Of a stretch of DNA of 64,000 bases, positions 33,477 to 43,120 are shown in pieces. Where the stretch lies: assembly GCA_950022655.1 (NCBI GenBank), contig OX465584.1:58748335-58812334 (forward strand). The letters are read 5' to 3'. Numbering within the stretch: position 1 is the stretch's first letter; every line of letters begins with the position of its first letter. The notes below the pieces were generated by a model. It was not told the DNA's origin. It saw only the letters and a list, made by a program, of their open reading frames with translations, and did not search any database. A program made the position numbers and the translations under genes. The DNA comes from Alentia gelatinosa (lineage: Eukaryota > Annelida > Polychaeta > Phyllodocida > Polynoidae).

Positions 33477-34226
33477 ATCCTACCCCTAATAAAAATAAAA
33501 CGCCATAGGCTTAACATCGGCTAACTGTATTCCGGCGAGCGTGCAGTAGAGTGTTATTTATTGCACGCGGGTAACAAATGAATTATTGGAGATGGAGTAG
33601 GTTAAATACTAAACTGAACTCGAGTCAGTAGTGATAGTATTTATCGTACACTGGTCAGCCAGGGACCTGTTTCACTAGTTTCGTGACATGGCTGTGACAC
33701 CATACAGACATTGGGGTTGTCTAGTTTTGTGCCAACACAAGTAGCTGCCCTTAGGTAAAGACAGATCCCAAACTTAAGATTTAGAGAAATCTACACATCA
33801 TAGACCAGGGACCTGTTTCACTAGTTTCGTGACATGGCTGTGACACCATACAGACATTGGGGTTGTCTAGTTTCGTGCCAACACAAGTAGCTGCCTTTAA
33901 AGGTAAAGACAGATCCCAAACATAAGAATTAGACAAATCTACACATCATATACCTGTTTCACTAGTTTCGTGACAAAAGTGTTAGACAGACATGAAAAGC
34001 GGCACCAACAGTGCAATACGAACGGACAAAACGAAGTCTAATGTCTAGTTCTTATGAAACTGGACACACCATCTAGACGCCATCTAGACATGTCACGAAA
34101 CAAGTGAAGCAGGTCCCTTGTCTGCTTCTCACTACGCTCGGCTGACGCCTCACGCAGTAATTCGTGACCTGCCCGTCGTGCGATAAACACTAACACTACT
34201 AACTCTCGTTCAGTTTCTACTAAGTA
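33477..34226. mobile_element. PD1-type element interrupted by family C
   Basis: The D module (TTATCCTACCCCTAATAAAA to GGAGTAGGTTAAA) is followed by the left palindrome arm (ACTGAACTCGAGTCAGTAG to ACTGGTCAG). Then come 460 bp of family C sequence. The right arm resumes with CTCACTACGCTCGGCTGACG and closes CTCGTTCAGTTTCTACTAAG. The tip CTCGGCTGACGCCTC is at 34137-34151. Confidence 0.7.
33660..34119. mobile_element. Family C MITE with tandemly repeated left part
   Basis: CAGGGACCTGTTTCACTAG occurs at 33660 and 33806, and a shortened form is at 33951, a step of about 142-146 bp. Only one right end (CACGAAACAAGTGAAGCAGG) follows. The left arm has been amplified inside a single insertion. Confidence 0.75.
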
Positions 34227-34736
34227 TTAAACCTTTCTCATTTGTCACGAATGCATGGAGGCTTTGAGCATATGTAATTTTGGGAAACGATATGCACATA
34301 ATATGCTTTTTACAGTAGTCTCTATTACATATATGCATTTCCTCCGCCCGTCCTCCTGCCTATACACAAAAAAGTGTATTGGATGAAAATAGAAATCATT
34401 ACATTATGTGATTACTGGATAGTGACTGTGTGGGCGTAGAGCTCCAATAAGGAAGGCAAATCATGCAGCCATTCCTTGGAATTTCTATAAATATGGATAT
34501 AATAAGCATTATCTACAGAACAGGATACCTAATAAAAAAAAACGTCCTCAACATATATGTCACAGGTACATTTACTTATAATTCCCCACCTCTTCTGACC
34601 GATACTCTATACGCATTTGGACTTTTCCCTAAACTACCTTGCTTCGTGCATTATTTTTCATATTATATTGATCTTTATTCTGGAGTTTTCTACCAGGGTT
34701 ACTGAAAAACACTTATTTTTTAAGGCTCCATGGCCA
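34227..34736. other. No gene seen
   Basis: AT-rich. The frame 34463-34705 has no recognisable domain. Confidence 0.35.
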
Positions 34737-34962
34737 TAAAGCCGGATACACACCAAGCGAGAAAAGTAACGATTTCACGAATTACCAACACAAAATGGCG
34801 TGTCTGTGAGCTATTAATTCATATTTCACCTCATTATTGCTTCATGGATGCTAAAGTATTGGTAGGAGATATTATTATGAAATAATAATGCACATACACG
34901 TAAATTTCTGTTGGCGATTCTGGAGATCGCTGCTGTTACTCGTTGGTGTGTCCCCAACATTT
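34737..34962. mobile_element. Foldback MITE (family M)
   Basis: Ends GCCGGATACACACCAAGCGA and GTTACTCGTTGGTGTGTCCC are inverted, and the left flank is TAAA. The GGATACACACC start echoes the GTCCACC signature of the other families. Confidence 0.55.
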
Positions 34963-35086
34963 TTTTTTTTTATAAAGCTTTATTCATTCTGTAAGTACAG
35001 TTCTTCCATGAATAGTTGTTATGGTCAGTGCCTCAGTGGCTTGCCCAAGCCACCATGACCAATCACTTCAGATGGAACTACAGTAA

Positions 35087-35390
35087 TATCGTAAAACTGG
35101 ATGAGGTTTAATCTTGGCCACCGTATTCCACGACTGGAGTTTGGCAAAGTGACTTCATGAGGCGAAGCCGAGTGAAGTCCGGAGCCAAAACTTCAGGAGT
35201 GGAATGCGGTGGCCAAGATTAAAACGAATCAGGTTTTGATTTTATCCTACCCTATCTCCTCGATTTTGGAATATTACGTGATAACAATGCTCTATGCCAC
35301 TAGTGGCATTTAAAACTCCGTATGCCAGTCAGCGTGGCATACGGAAACCCAATGTTAAGCCTATGGGATTTTATATTAGGGGTAGGATAA
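35087..35390 (+). mobile_element. PD1 foldback element, 304 bp
   Basis: Starts TATCGTAAAACTGGATGAGG and ends TTAGGGGTAGGATAA, with tip GAGGCGAAGCCGAG at 35159-35172. Long near-perfect arms surround the tip (GGCCACCGTATTCCACGACT paired with AGGAGTGGAATGCGGTGGCC). The D half starts at the internal TTATCCTACCC. Confidence 0.82.
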
Positions 35391-35636
35391 AACCCCAATT
35401 CCAGTACACCCCGACTAAAGACATAATTTGGTCGCGAAAGAAATATTTCGCTCTATTAAATGTTTATTTTAACCCTGCTTAAGGAGACACCCCATTAAGC
35501 AGACACCACACTTAAGGAGACAGTTATTTCGGTAAAGAATGCTTCTTACTTCTCGGGGTTAAGGAAACACTTTTGAAGGACAGTGGGGGGACAACACTTC
35601 ACATCATCTTGATTGCTTGTTTATGATGTGTGAGTG

Positions 35637-36043
35637 AGGCGGGTCCACCAACATTGACAAGGCTACGACAATGGCTTCCTGACAAGGTCCACGATTGGCC
35701 TACGATTGGAGGCCTTGTCATGGTTGGTGGACCCCAGTTCCCGACAAGAGTCTATGACAAGGCCAGGACAAGGCTACGATTGGAAGCTTGTCGGGAGCCT
35801 TCGGACAAGGCTACGACCACATTGAGCATGTTCGATTTTTCCAACGACTGGACCCTTGTCATGGAGTGTCGTGGCCTGTCGGGAGCCTGTCGCAGAGGTC
35901 TACGATAGCAAATTTGGGGGGAGCGTGCACTTCCCGACATGCCCCGACAACGCTGTCATAAAGCCTTCTTACGACAGGGCTGTAACAAGCGCCGATAGGA
36001 ACTTTCTTGTCGTAGCCTTGTCGTGGTTGGTGGACGCCACCCT
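35637..36043. mobile_element. Family B MITE
   Basis: Ends AGGCGGGTCCACCAACATTG and GGTTGGTGGACGCCACCCT. The right flank is TAA and the left flank GTG, so the duplication is not clean. Confidence 0.75.
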
Positions 36044-36046
36044 TAA

Positions 36047-36399
36047 AGCAGTGTTTCTATGCCATAGTATCACCAGTATAAAGGTATTACATATTATGTA
36101 CAAGTTTTATTTCAATTTTCATACTCTGTTCTGTCTGTTAGTACGTCCCTAGGCTTAGCTGACCTGCATTATCACGAACTGACCCACGGGTCTTAGTATT
36201 CAAGTCCAGGGTAGCACTTGAAAGCTGATCGATATTATCTATACAATCCTATCTGGGTAGTGTCATAAGTGTTATTAGCCAGCTCCTGCTTAATTGGTTG
36301 CAAATAATCCACTGACTAGATCTACCCAAAACCCATACATGTCCACCTTTTGAATAATGACGAACATAACATTTGTTCCTAGTGGTTTAAGCAGCTTCG
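36047..36399. other. No gene seen
   Basis: Nothing recognisable before the next foldback element. Confidence 0.3.
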
Positions 36400-36665
36400 G
36401 CAAGGTCTGCTCCTCACTGCCCTCGGCTTCGCCTCGCACGGTAATATGCGACCTTGCCATCGTGCGATAAACAACAACTCGACTAACTCTAGTTTGGTTC
36501 CTCCTAATTATCCAACCCCTAATAAAAAAAACCGCCATGGCCTTAACATTGGCTGACTGTATTCTGGCGAGGGTGCAGTAAAGTGGTAACTATTGCACGC
36601 AGGTAACAAATGAATTATTGGAGATGGGGTAGGATAATGACTAAACTGAATTTGAGTTAGCAGTG
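36400..36665. mobile_element. PD1-type element, palindrome half then D module
   Basis: The tip CTCGGCTTCGCCTC (36422-36435) is followed by the arm CACGGTAATATGCGACCTTG and CTCTAGTTTGGTTCC. The D module then runs from ATCCAACCCCTAATAAAA to GGGGTAGGATAA. Confidence 0.6.
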
Positions 36666-36738
36666 TTAGTGTTTATTGCAGAGGGTGCAAGTGGTTTAAA
36701 AAAATGATCCATAGACTAGGTATAAACCTGATTAGTAA

Positions 36739-37140
36739 GAGGGGACCCCCACCTACCACGATAGGCCATGACATGCTTCCCGATCGCTACGATTTGAAAT
36801 GGGGAAATCGTGACCTATCGGGAGGTCCCCGATAGATCCAACAGTTTGAAATCGTAGAGCGTGGCAACGCCTTGGGAGGACCAATAATATAAATGCTGAC
36901 CACGATATCTTCCCGATAGGCTACCATACCCTACGACAGGCTACGAAATTTCCAATATGTTGGAAATTATCGGGACCTCTACGATTGGCGTTTTCATCGC
37001 AGCCTATCGTGAGCTGTCGTAGACGGAATCGCAGAAACCTACCACGATTTTGCCAGACCTCACGCTACAATCGGAATGGTGTCGGGGAGGCCGTCGTAAG
37101 GCCAATCGGGACCAGAATCGTGGTAGGTGGGGGCAGGCTT
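36739..37140. mobile_element. Family A-prime palindromic MITE
   Basis: Ends GGGGACCCCCACCTACCACG and CGTGGTAGGTGGGGGCAGG. The left flank is TAA and the right flank TTA. The interior repeats CTACGAT, CCTATCG and ATCGGGA words in both orientations. It shares design but little sequence with family A. Confidence 0.7.
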
Positions 37141-37143
37141 TTA

Positions 37144-38182
37144 TTGTGCAGCCTGTGTAAAGGACGGGCATAAAGGCATAATTGAGATTATAGGAATTCT
37201 GTTGTTCCATTGATGTACGTCTTTACCATGGGAGGCAGGTCAGTGGATTCTCAAGGCTCTAAGCCTTGTTCGTTAAGAATTATTCTCCTATATAGCGTAA
37301 TGAGAGTACAGCATACCAATTAGAGTGTGAGATCTTATGAGAGGGGTGCACAATTACAATTTACAATGTCGCGATTATGTACACCTCATCGTAATGACTG
37401 AGCAATATAAAATAATCACATTCTACATTATGAATAATGCCCAGTACGCCAACCAGTTAACAATCAGACCACCACACAATACTATAGGTCACGCAACCAT
37501 ATTTGGGACTGAAAACTAGTTATTATTGACTTGAAATACAAAAATTCTCACAACTTAGGCCGTAAAAAAGATACAGATCTACAAAGGATACCATATTAAA
37601 CCAGAGATTATGGGCTTTATTGTCATATATATTTTGAATTTATTGAGGTGATTTATCTGTTTTCATTTTTGTCATATTTTCTCTGAAATCATGCTAAAAG
37701 TTGGGCAAAATGTTGGACTTCTAGAATATTAGTGAAGATTCCATAGAACTCCATATGGAAGCAAAATCAAAGCCCAGTTTAATCAATTAGAGATTTCTTT
37801 GAGGATCATTTTGATACCTTCATTTTTACTGTACTCATAGTAGAAGTCAAAATGGACTGTTTTGTTATAAAAATTGAAAAGTAGCAAAAAACCTCTTTTT
37901 GTGGTATGTGCCATATGTTATAGCATTGTGGTGGTAGGCAGAAAGTGGAGAAGTAAGGCTTGGTTGGAAATGATGCAATATCTTTACATTATAATTTCAG
38001 ACAATGTTTTTCCTTTAGTTATTAATTACAAACAGTTCCTTCCTTAAACTAATTAGATATGCAGCACAAGTCAATCTATAAGAATTTTGAGGGAAACACT
38101 GTTTGAATCCGGATCCCACCTCAGTCCCTAATATGCCTTCCTGACCTATAGGAGAAAAGTGTATACACCATTGATGAATGAG
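37144..38182. other. No gene recognised
   Basis: AT-rich interval of about 1 kb without clear repeats or coding motifs. Confidence 0.35.
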
Positions 38183-39090
38183 CGTGCAATTATGAATGAA
38201 TAACAATAAAAGGTTTGGGTTACATTCAGTCTATGGATATTTGCACTCATGGACACTTGCACCCATTCAACTTGCCATTTCTCATATATCAAGCCACCAG
38301 TAGGTTATTTTCGGCCTTTAGTGATGTTCATGGGCAGCTGGGCATCCCTTTTAAGTGGGAAACACACTGCACGATTTCTTTCCCACCAATTAACTTCCTA
38401 AATCGTACGGGCATTTTAACTTGTCTCAGGCGAATTTGCCCTTGGCATTGACCATCACAGCAGGGTTTATAGATGGGAGGTGGTGGTCATAAGTGGGATT
38501 CAATCCTAAGCAAATTATGTTCAGACTGTACGACTGACTTACGATTTTCTCAGAGATTTGAGGCCACTGATAAAGGAACAAGTAATAAATCTTAGTATAT
38601 GGGGGCTAAATCGGTGAGCGGGACTCAGTCTGTGTGTGGCAGAGTCATTTCTGCTCACCCAGCGACTAATTATGGACCAAAATCGGTAGGCACCACAGGG
38701 GGGTATTTCTTAAACTCCGGGTTCACTGACAACAGGAAGGAACAGGTTCCTTAATCTATCGGTCCTGATTTCGGAACATTAAACTGCAATTTATCGACGA
38801 CAAAGGTACATCACCACGGGGGGGATTTGAAATCTTAGGCAAAGTTCTGGAGGGGGTGCAATACTGACCGATTCAATTTCTAGGCCTCGCCTGAGCTAAC
38901 GATTGTTCTTTTGTCGCAGAGTAAGGAATTGTACAGTGTGTTATGGCCCTGAGACACTGGCACCCTGCACCTTTCGCACTATTACAGTGAATAGCACACA
39001 GATGGTGAAGGGATAGCTTTTTGCAGTATGCTGGATGACCACCCTAACCTTTAGGCAATTTATACAGCGCATGCAAGTACGCTCTAACTC
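38183..39090 (-). repeat. Dispersed repeat R1, copy 3, split by an insertion
   Basis: 38183-38350 matches the first part of the 20975-21330 copy (GAATGAGCGTGCAATTATGA, CAGCTGGGCATCCC). 38948-39090 matches the rest (CCTGAGACACTGGCACCCTG, CCTAACCTTTAGGCAAT). About 600 bp of other sequence lies between. Confidence 0.7.
38351..38947. mobile_element. Inserted G-related foldback element
   Basis: The ends GTGGGAAACACACTGCACGA and TTGTACAGTGTGTTATGGCC share the inverted core ACACACTG/CAGTGTGT. The interior (CCTAAATCGTACGGGC, GACGACAAAGGTACATCA) is distantly related to family G. Confidence 0.5.
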
Positions 39091-39164
39091 GATCATTTTA
39101 TCATATTAGTGGAAGTCTCATAATATGTGTCCTCGGGACTTTGCGAGGAATCCATCAATTATCC

Positions 39165-39815
39165 ACCTATTATAAAGTGTCCTTAGAAAATAGGGAGTGC
39201 TTATCACCATACCCGGAGCATACAGATATGTTGTATGCTCTGGGTTCTGGTGAAGGAAAAACAGTGCGTTCTGAAAAATAATGTTCACTCAAATGAACTG
39301 ATATCAGTATGCTGCTTATCAGGAAAAGGTGGGTGATAAATACTATCGTAAAACCGGATGAGTTTTAATCTGGGATCCCGTATGCGACGACTGGAATTTG
39401 GCGTGATGATATCACGAGGCGAATAAGGTTTTGATTTTATCCTACCCCCTGTGAACGATATTTTTATGTGAGGATAATAACAAAAAACACGATAAAAACT
39501 TTCTGAAGTCCTCCATATAGCTCTCCTTGCTGCTCTGAAGGCGCTTGGAACTACTTTCAGCTGCTGATCTCTGATTGGTCCATTTTTTGTACGCTCCTAG
39601 GAGCGATTTTTTATCCGTATGCGACATACGGGCGCATACGGAAAGTCAATGCTAAGCCTATGGGACTTTATATTAGGGGTAGGATAAAGTATAAAATGAT
39701 TACGGATAAAAGTGGTTGTATGCTCCATGGAGTTGACTCTATGCGATATCCTCGGATGAGGATATTGCTACGCATTAACTCCTCGGAACATACGACCGCT
39801 TGTATCTGAAACCAA
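39165..39815. mobile_element. PD3-like and PD1-like modules in series
   Basis: A D3-like module (TTATCCACCTATTATAAAGT to AAAGGTGGGTGATAAATAC) is followed by a PD1 left arm (TATCGTAAAACCGGATGAG). That arm breaks off just after ACGAGGCGAATAAGG, so half of the palindrome is deleted. A D module ending TTAGGGGTAGGATAA and a PD3 palindrome with GTTGTATGCTCCATGGAGTT arms complete the series. Confidence 0.55.
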
Positions 39816-39861
39816 TTAATAGTTTCCACTTAGCTAATGCACTACTTCCTGTAAACACATG

Positions 39862-40022
39862 TACAACTAGGCAATAATATATGCAGACATGGTTAGTGTG
39901 ACTGGCTGGAATCTGTTCCGAGTTGTTTTGGTCCGAAATATTCATCGAGTTTGAAGAACGAAGTGAATACTTCTGACCAAAAACAGCAAGGAACAGATGT
40001 AATTCAGTCACACTCACTAAGT
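39862..40022. repeat. Foldback with tandem G-A tip
   Basis: Arms GTTAGTGTGACTGGCTGGAA and TTCAGTCACACTCACTAAG enclose GTTCCGAG...CAAGGAACAG and the tip CGAGTTTGAAGAACGA (39946-39961). In the tip, GTT pairs with AAC and GA (39947-39948) faces GA (39960-39961). Confidence 0.6.
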
Positions 40023-40633
40023 TTCATTATTATTATATAACCTGGAAATCATTGAAAACGCCCTATTTACAACTCATTAGATAGCAGAATGACAGAATGA
40101 AAGTGGTCACGTGGTACGGAGGAACGTATGGATAGCATATAGAAGCTCTAATCTGTACTCCAGAGAGCTGTTTCATTTGTTGAAAAAACTCTCGTAGTTG
40201 TTCTCACTAACCAAATAGCGGCACTTCGTGTTGCAATATGAGAGGATGTCAACAGCGAGCGACACTTTGAATCAAAGCGGCACCAACAGTGGTAGAACCC
40301 GTTTCAATAGTTAGTGAGGTCTCGCTGTTAGTGCTACTTAAATACCGCTCACGAGAGGGTCTACCCTCTCGTACTGATCATAACAACACTTTTAAAACAT
40401 ATTGTATCAGATGTTATAACATATTTAAGTAAAGGAAAATATGCTCTGAACAATACAGTTCGCATTCTTAAACCATATATTGATTGTGGCTCACTCCTTT
40501 GTGGGATCCATTATTCTACTCCAAACAAGAAAGGCAGGCACTGCCCCACTCAGCCCTATCTCACCCGGAACCTACTGCAGCACTCGATAATAGGCTTCAC
40601 TTCATGCTGTAACAAACGAGAGCTACAGCGTTA
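40023..40633. other. Interval with a diverged family L-like copy
   Basis: 40166-40345 contains GAGCTGTTTCATTTGTTG, CACTTTGAATCAAAGCGG and CGTTTCAATAGTTAGTGAGG, all echoing the family L element at 19.2 kb. No gene. Confidence 0.4.
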
Positions 40634-41078
40634 AGGCAGGTGTCCACCAACCACGACAGGGCTACGACAAGCGCCGACAAGAAAGTTCCAATCGGTGCCT
40701 TGTCGCAGCCTTGTCGTGAGAAGGGGAGCGCTGCGACAGCGTTGTCGAGGCGTGTCGTAGGTTGCAGGCTCCACCTAAATATTCTATCATAGACCTCTGC
40801 GAAAACCTCCCGACACTCCACAACATGCCACGACAAGGCTCTAGTCATGGCACAAATTGAACATGTTTGATTTTGTCGTAACTTTGTCAGAAGGCCCCCG
40901 ACAGGCCCCCGACAAGCTTCATGTCGCAGCCTGTCGTGGACTTGTCGTAGCCTCTTGTCGGGAACTAGGGTCCACCAACCACGACAAGGCTATGACAGGC
41001 CTTCCAATCGTAGGCCTGTCGTGGACCTTGTCGGGAACCCATTGTTGTAGCCTCGTCGTGGTTTGTGGATGCCCGCTT
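40634..41078. mobile_element. Family B MITE, TTA duplication
   Basis: Ends AGGCAGGTGTCCACCAACC and GTTTGTGGATGCCCGCTT are flanked by TTA (40631-40633 and 41079-41081). The plus frame beginning at 40857 and the minus frame 40597-40848 run through the repeated words and are not genes. Confidence 0.78.
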
Positions 41079-41081
41079 TTA

Positions 41082-41371
41082 GGCACACTAACTCAGTCAA
41101 AAATGCATGTAGAGACATTAAATAAAAACAGAAAAATATATATTATCAGATTTTTCATTAGATTTCTTAAATATGCCGTTTACTATGCTGGCATAGCGAA
41201 CGGCAGGGGTATCTCAACAGCGATGCCACTTATGAAACGAGACTTTATAGTTTCCACTGTTAGTGCCGCTGATTGCTCTCGCTATTGTGGTGGCTATTCC
41301 CTTTTACTCCCCAAACTAGTGAAACGGGTCCCTGGTCAGTAAACGTAAGACATTCGCCCATAGGTATGTAA
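41082..41371. mobile_element. Fragment with a family C right end
   Basis: CAAACTAGTGAAACGGGTCCCTGG at 41315-41337 has the family C right-end pattern. The interior GCGAACGGCAGGGGTATCTC is unlike the other C copies, and the left end was not found. Confidence 0.35.
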
Positions 41372-41653
41372 GGCCCAGCGTCCACCTACTATGATATGGC
41401 TCCGATATGGTCTACGATGCACCTCCCGATAAAAAACCAAAATCGCATCGGAAGGTCACCTAATATCGGGGCAGTTGACCATGTTTCTGCGATTTGATAC
41501 CAATAAAAACCGCATAAAATGTGTGGTGGATTGGCATGTCTAGACATATGTCTATGATTTTGCACCTCCCCGATATGTCTCCGATATTTGCTTTTTGTAT
41601 TGGTGCCATATCAGTAAGTCTAACTTTCTATCGTAGTAGGTGGATGCCAGGCC
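41372..41653. mobile_element. Family A MITE, perfect TAA duplication
   Basis: Ends GGCCCAGCGTCCACCTACTA and GTAGGTGGATGCCAGGCC are flanked by TAA on both sides (41369-41371 and 41654-41656). It has the same 282-bp length as the 22.9 kb copy. Confidence 0.85.
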
Positions 41654-41689
41654 TAATAATATCCCTCTCCGTCCCTTCCTAGGTAGGAT

Positions 41690-42090
41690 CCTATACGGCA
41701 TATAGCCTATGATCCATGGGGGCTGCCATGACGCCCCCCGAGTAGGTGTTCTTCACTAAAGGAGGTGCAAAAGTAGGTGTTCTTCACTAAAGGAGGTGTG
41801 AAAGAAATGAGTGATAATTGGGAAGTGTCACAACTCAAGCCTTGCTCACATATGTATATAAAGTGTTCCATGTGAAAAACCTCATGTCCTGGGTTTTAGC
41901 ATTATATCTTCCTGCTCTGGAATCGGTGTAGAGAGTCAAGGGAACGATGGTAAAACATTGAGAGGCAGTTAAATTTCGTAAGAACAAAGAGCCAGAATAC
42001 AGGTTCTGTCCCCCCAAGAGGCCTGCCATACTGCTGGCCACCTAGTGACTGCTTCATGAACTAACAATGGCTCTGTCCCCTATATAGTCA
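41690..42090 (-). repeat. Dispersed repeat R2, copy 2 (inverted)
   Basis: Reverse-complement match to 25155-25535, including GGGGGCTGCCATGACGCCCC, GGTGTTCTTCACTAAAGGAG (repeated) and AATGGCTCTGTCCCCTATAT. The two copies differ by scattered substitutions and small indels. Confidence 0.6.
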
Positions 42091-42828
42091 TGTGTATTCA
42101 CACGCCCCATGTTTACATCCGACCATCCAGGCACGCAAATATCGTATTTACTGTCCGACAGAGGCCTGCGTGATGATAAAACCTCTGAGGTTTGGTTTTA
42201 ATCAGAGTCTTCTCGTGTTGTTAATAAACAACACAAGAAACTCCCGATAAATTAAAAAAGAGCACTCCATGTCTGTAAACGATCTGTGCAAAAAGGACAT
42301 TAAATCTGCACTGAAATCTAACAAGTATTGATAACCAGATAATGTCGTTGGGAGAGTCCCTTATTTGACCACACTTTGTTTCAGGAGCAATCCATAAAGT
42401 ACGTAGTCAGGGTGGTGGGGGCTACAACATTCTAGAAATGTTCCGTACACCCATTCTTTAACTTATTGCTGAGAGTTGGGGATATTAGGGACTAAATGCT
42501 GTATACAACAAATGTGGAGGATAGAGCCTATATGCAGAGCTGTACTTAATACATGTTGGGATGTGCGTATGTGTGAATTGACACTGCAGTGTATTATATA
42601 ACTACGGACTGACCGTGCTAGAGAGAATGATCCCATGATGTAAATTTGTTAAGTTGTATTGTTGTATCTAAATACACGTGTTTTCCTTGGAAGAGTGATT
42701 GTTACGATCGAAGGAGAATTAAAACCGTATACATAACATTTGGGTAACATTTGTCAGACATTCAACGTACGTACTTCAAGTACGACCCCTAAACGATGCA
42801 ATGCGAGAGAAAAAAACACAGGAGCTTA
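42091..42828. other. No gene seen; short hairpins
   Basis: CTCGTGTTGTT and AACAACACAAG (42214-42238) form a hairpin around a 4-nt loop. CGTACTTCAAGTACG is at 42771-42785. This stretch lies just downstream of the minus-strand splice-donor candidate at 42829, so it would be intron if that exon is real. Confidence 0.35.
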
Positions 42829-43115
42829 CCTCAGGTCCCTGAAAGCGTAGCGAGCAGTCAGCACACCTAGCGAGTTGCTCAGCGTGAAGACCCAGTCTCC
42901 AGTCTCCAGTCCTAGGCACGGCCGAGTATGTATCCTCTGCGTGTTCCGACGCCTCTAGGCGTCACTTCCACCACCGCCAAGCGCACAACAAGCTATGAGC
43001 CGCTCGGAGCCGCTCGGAGCTGCTCGGAGCTGCTCGGAGCTGCTCACCCATGCAGCGGCGAGCGGGCGGGAGCGGCAGGCAGGGGCTGGCCCGGGCCTGC
43101 GCGGGGAGAGGGAGA
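42829..43115 (-). promoter_or_regulatory. GC/CpG-rich island, candidate first exon on minus strand
   Basis: This is the most CpG-rich host-like patch in the window. On the minus strand it ends CTGAG|GTAAG (intron G at 42829), an excellent 5-prime splice-site match. An ATG at the start of ATGGGTGAGCAG opens a 29-codon frame that stops before the donor. An alternative donor, G|GTGAG, lies inside that ATG context. Ten-bp units (GAGCAGCTCC-like) are tandemly repeated about five times (43000-43043), and GACGCCTCTAGGCGTC is a perfect hairpin. It looks like the 5-prime UTR and promoter of a gene running leftward, but no downstream exon was recognised. Confidence 0.35.
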
Positions 43116-43120
43116 CGGCA

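Noticed and set aside
40857..41342. 161-codon plus-strand frame
   Set aside because: The first half is family B MITE sequence and the rest is other repeat sequence; no domain.
42212..42240. Hairpin resembling a transcription terminator
   Set aside because: No T-tract or upstream gene on the right strand; hairpins are abundant in this genome.
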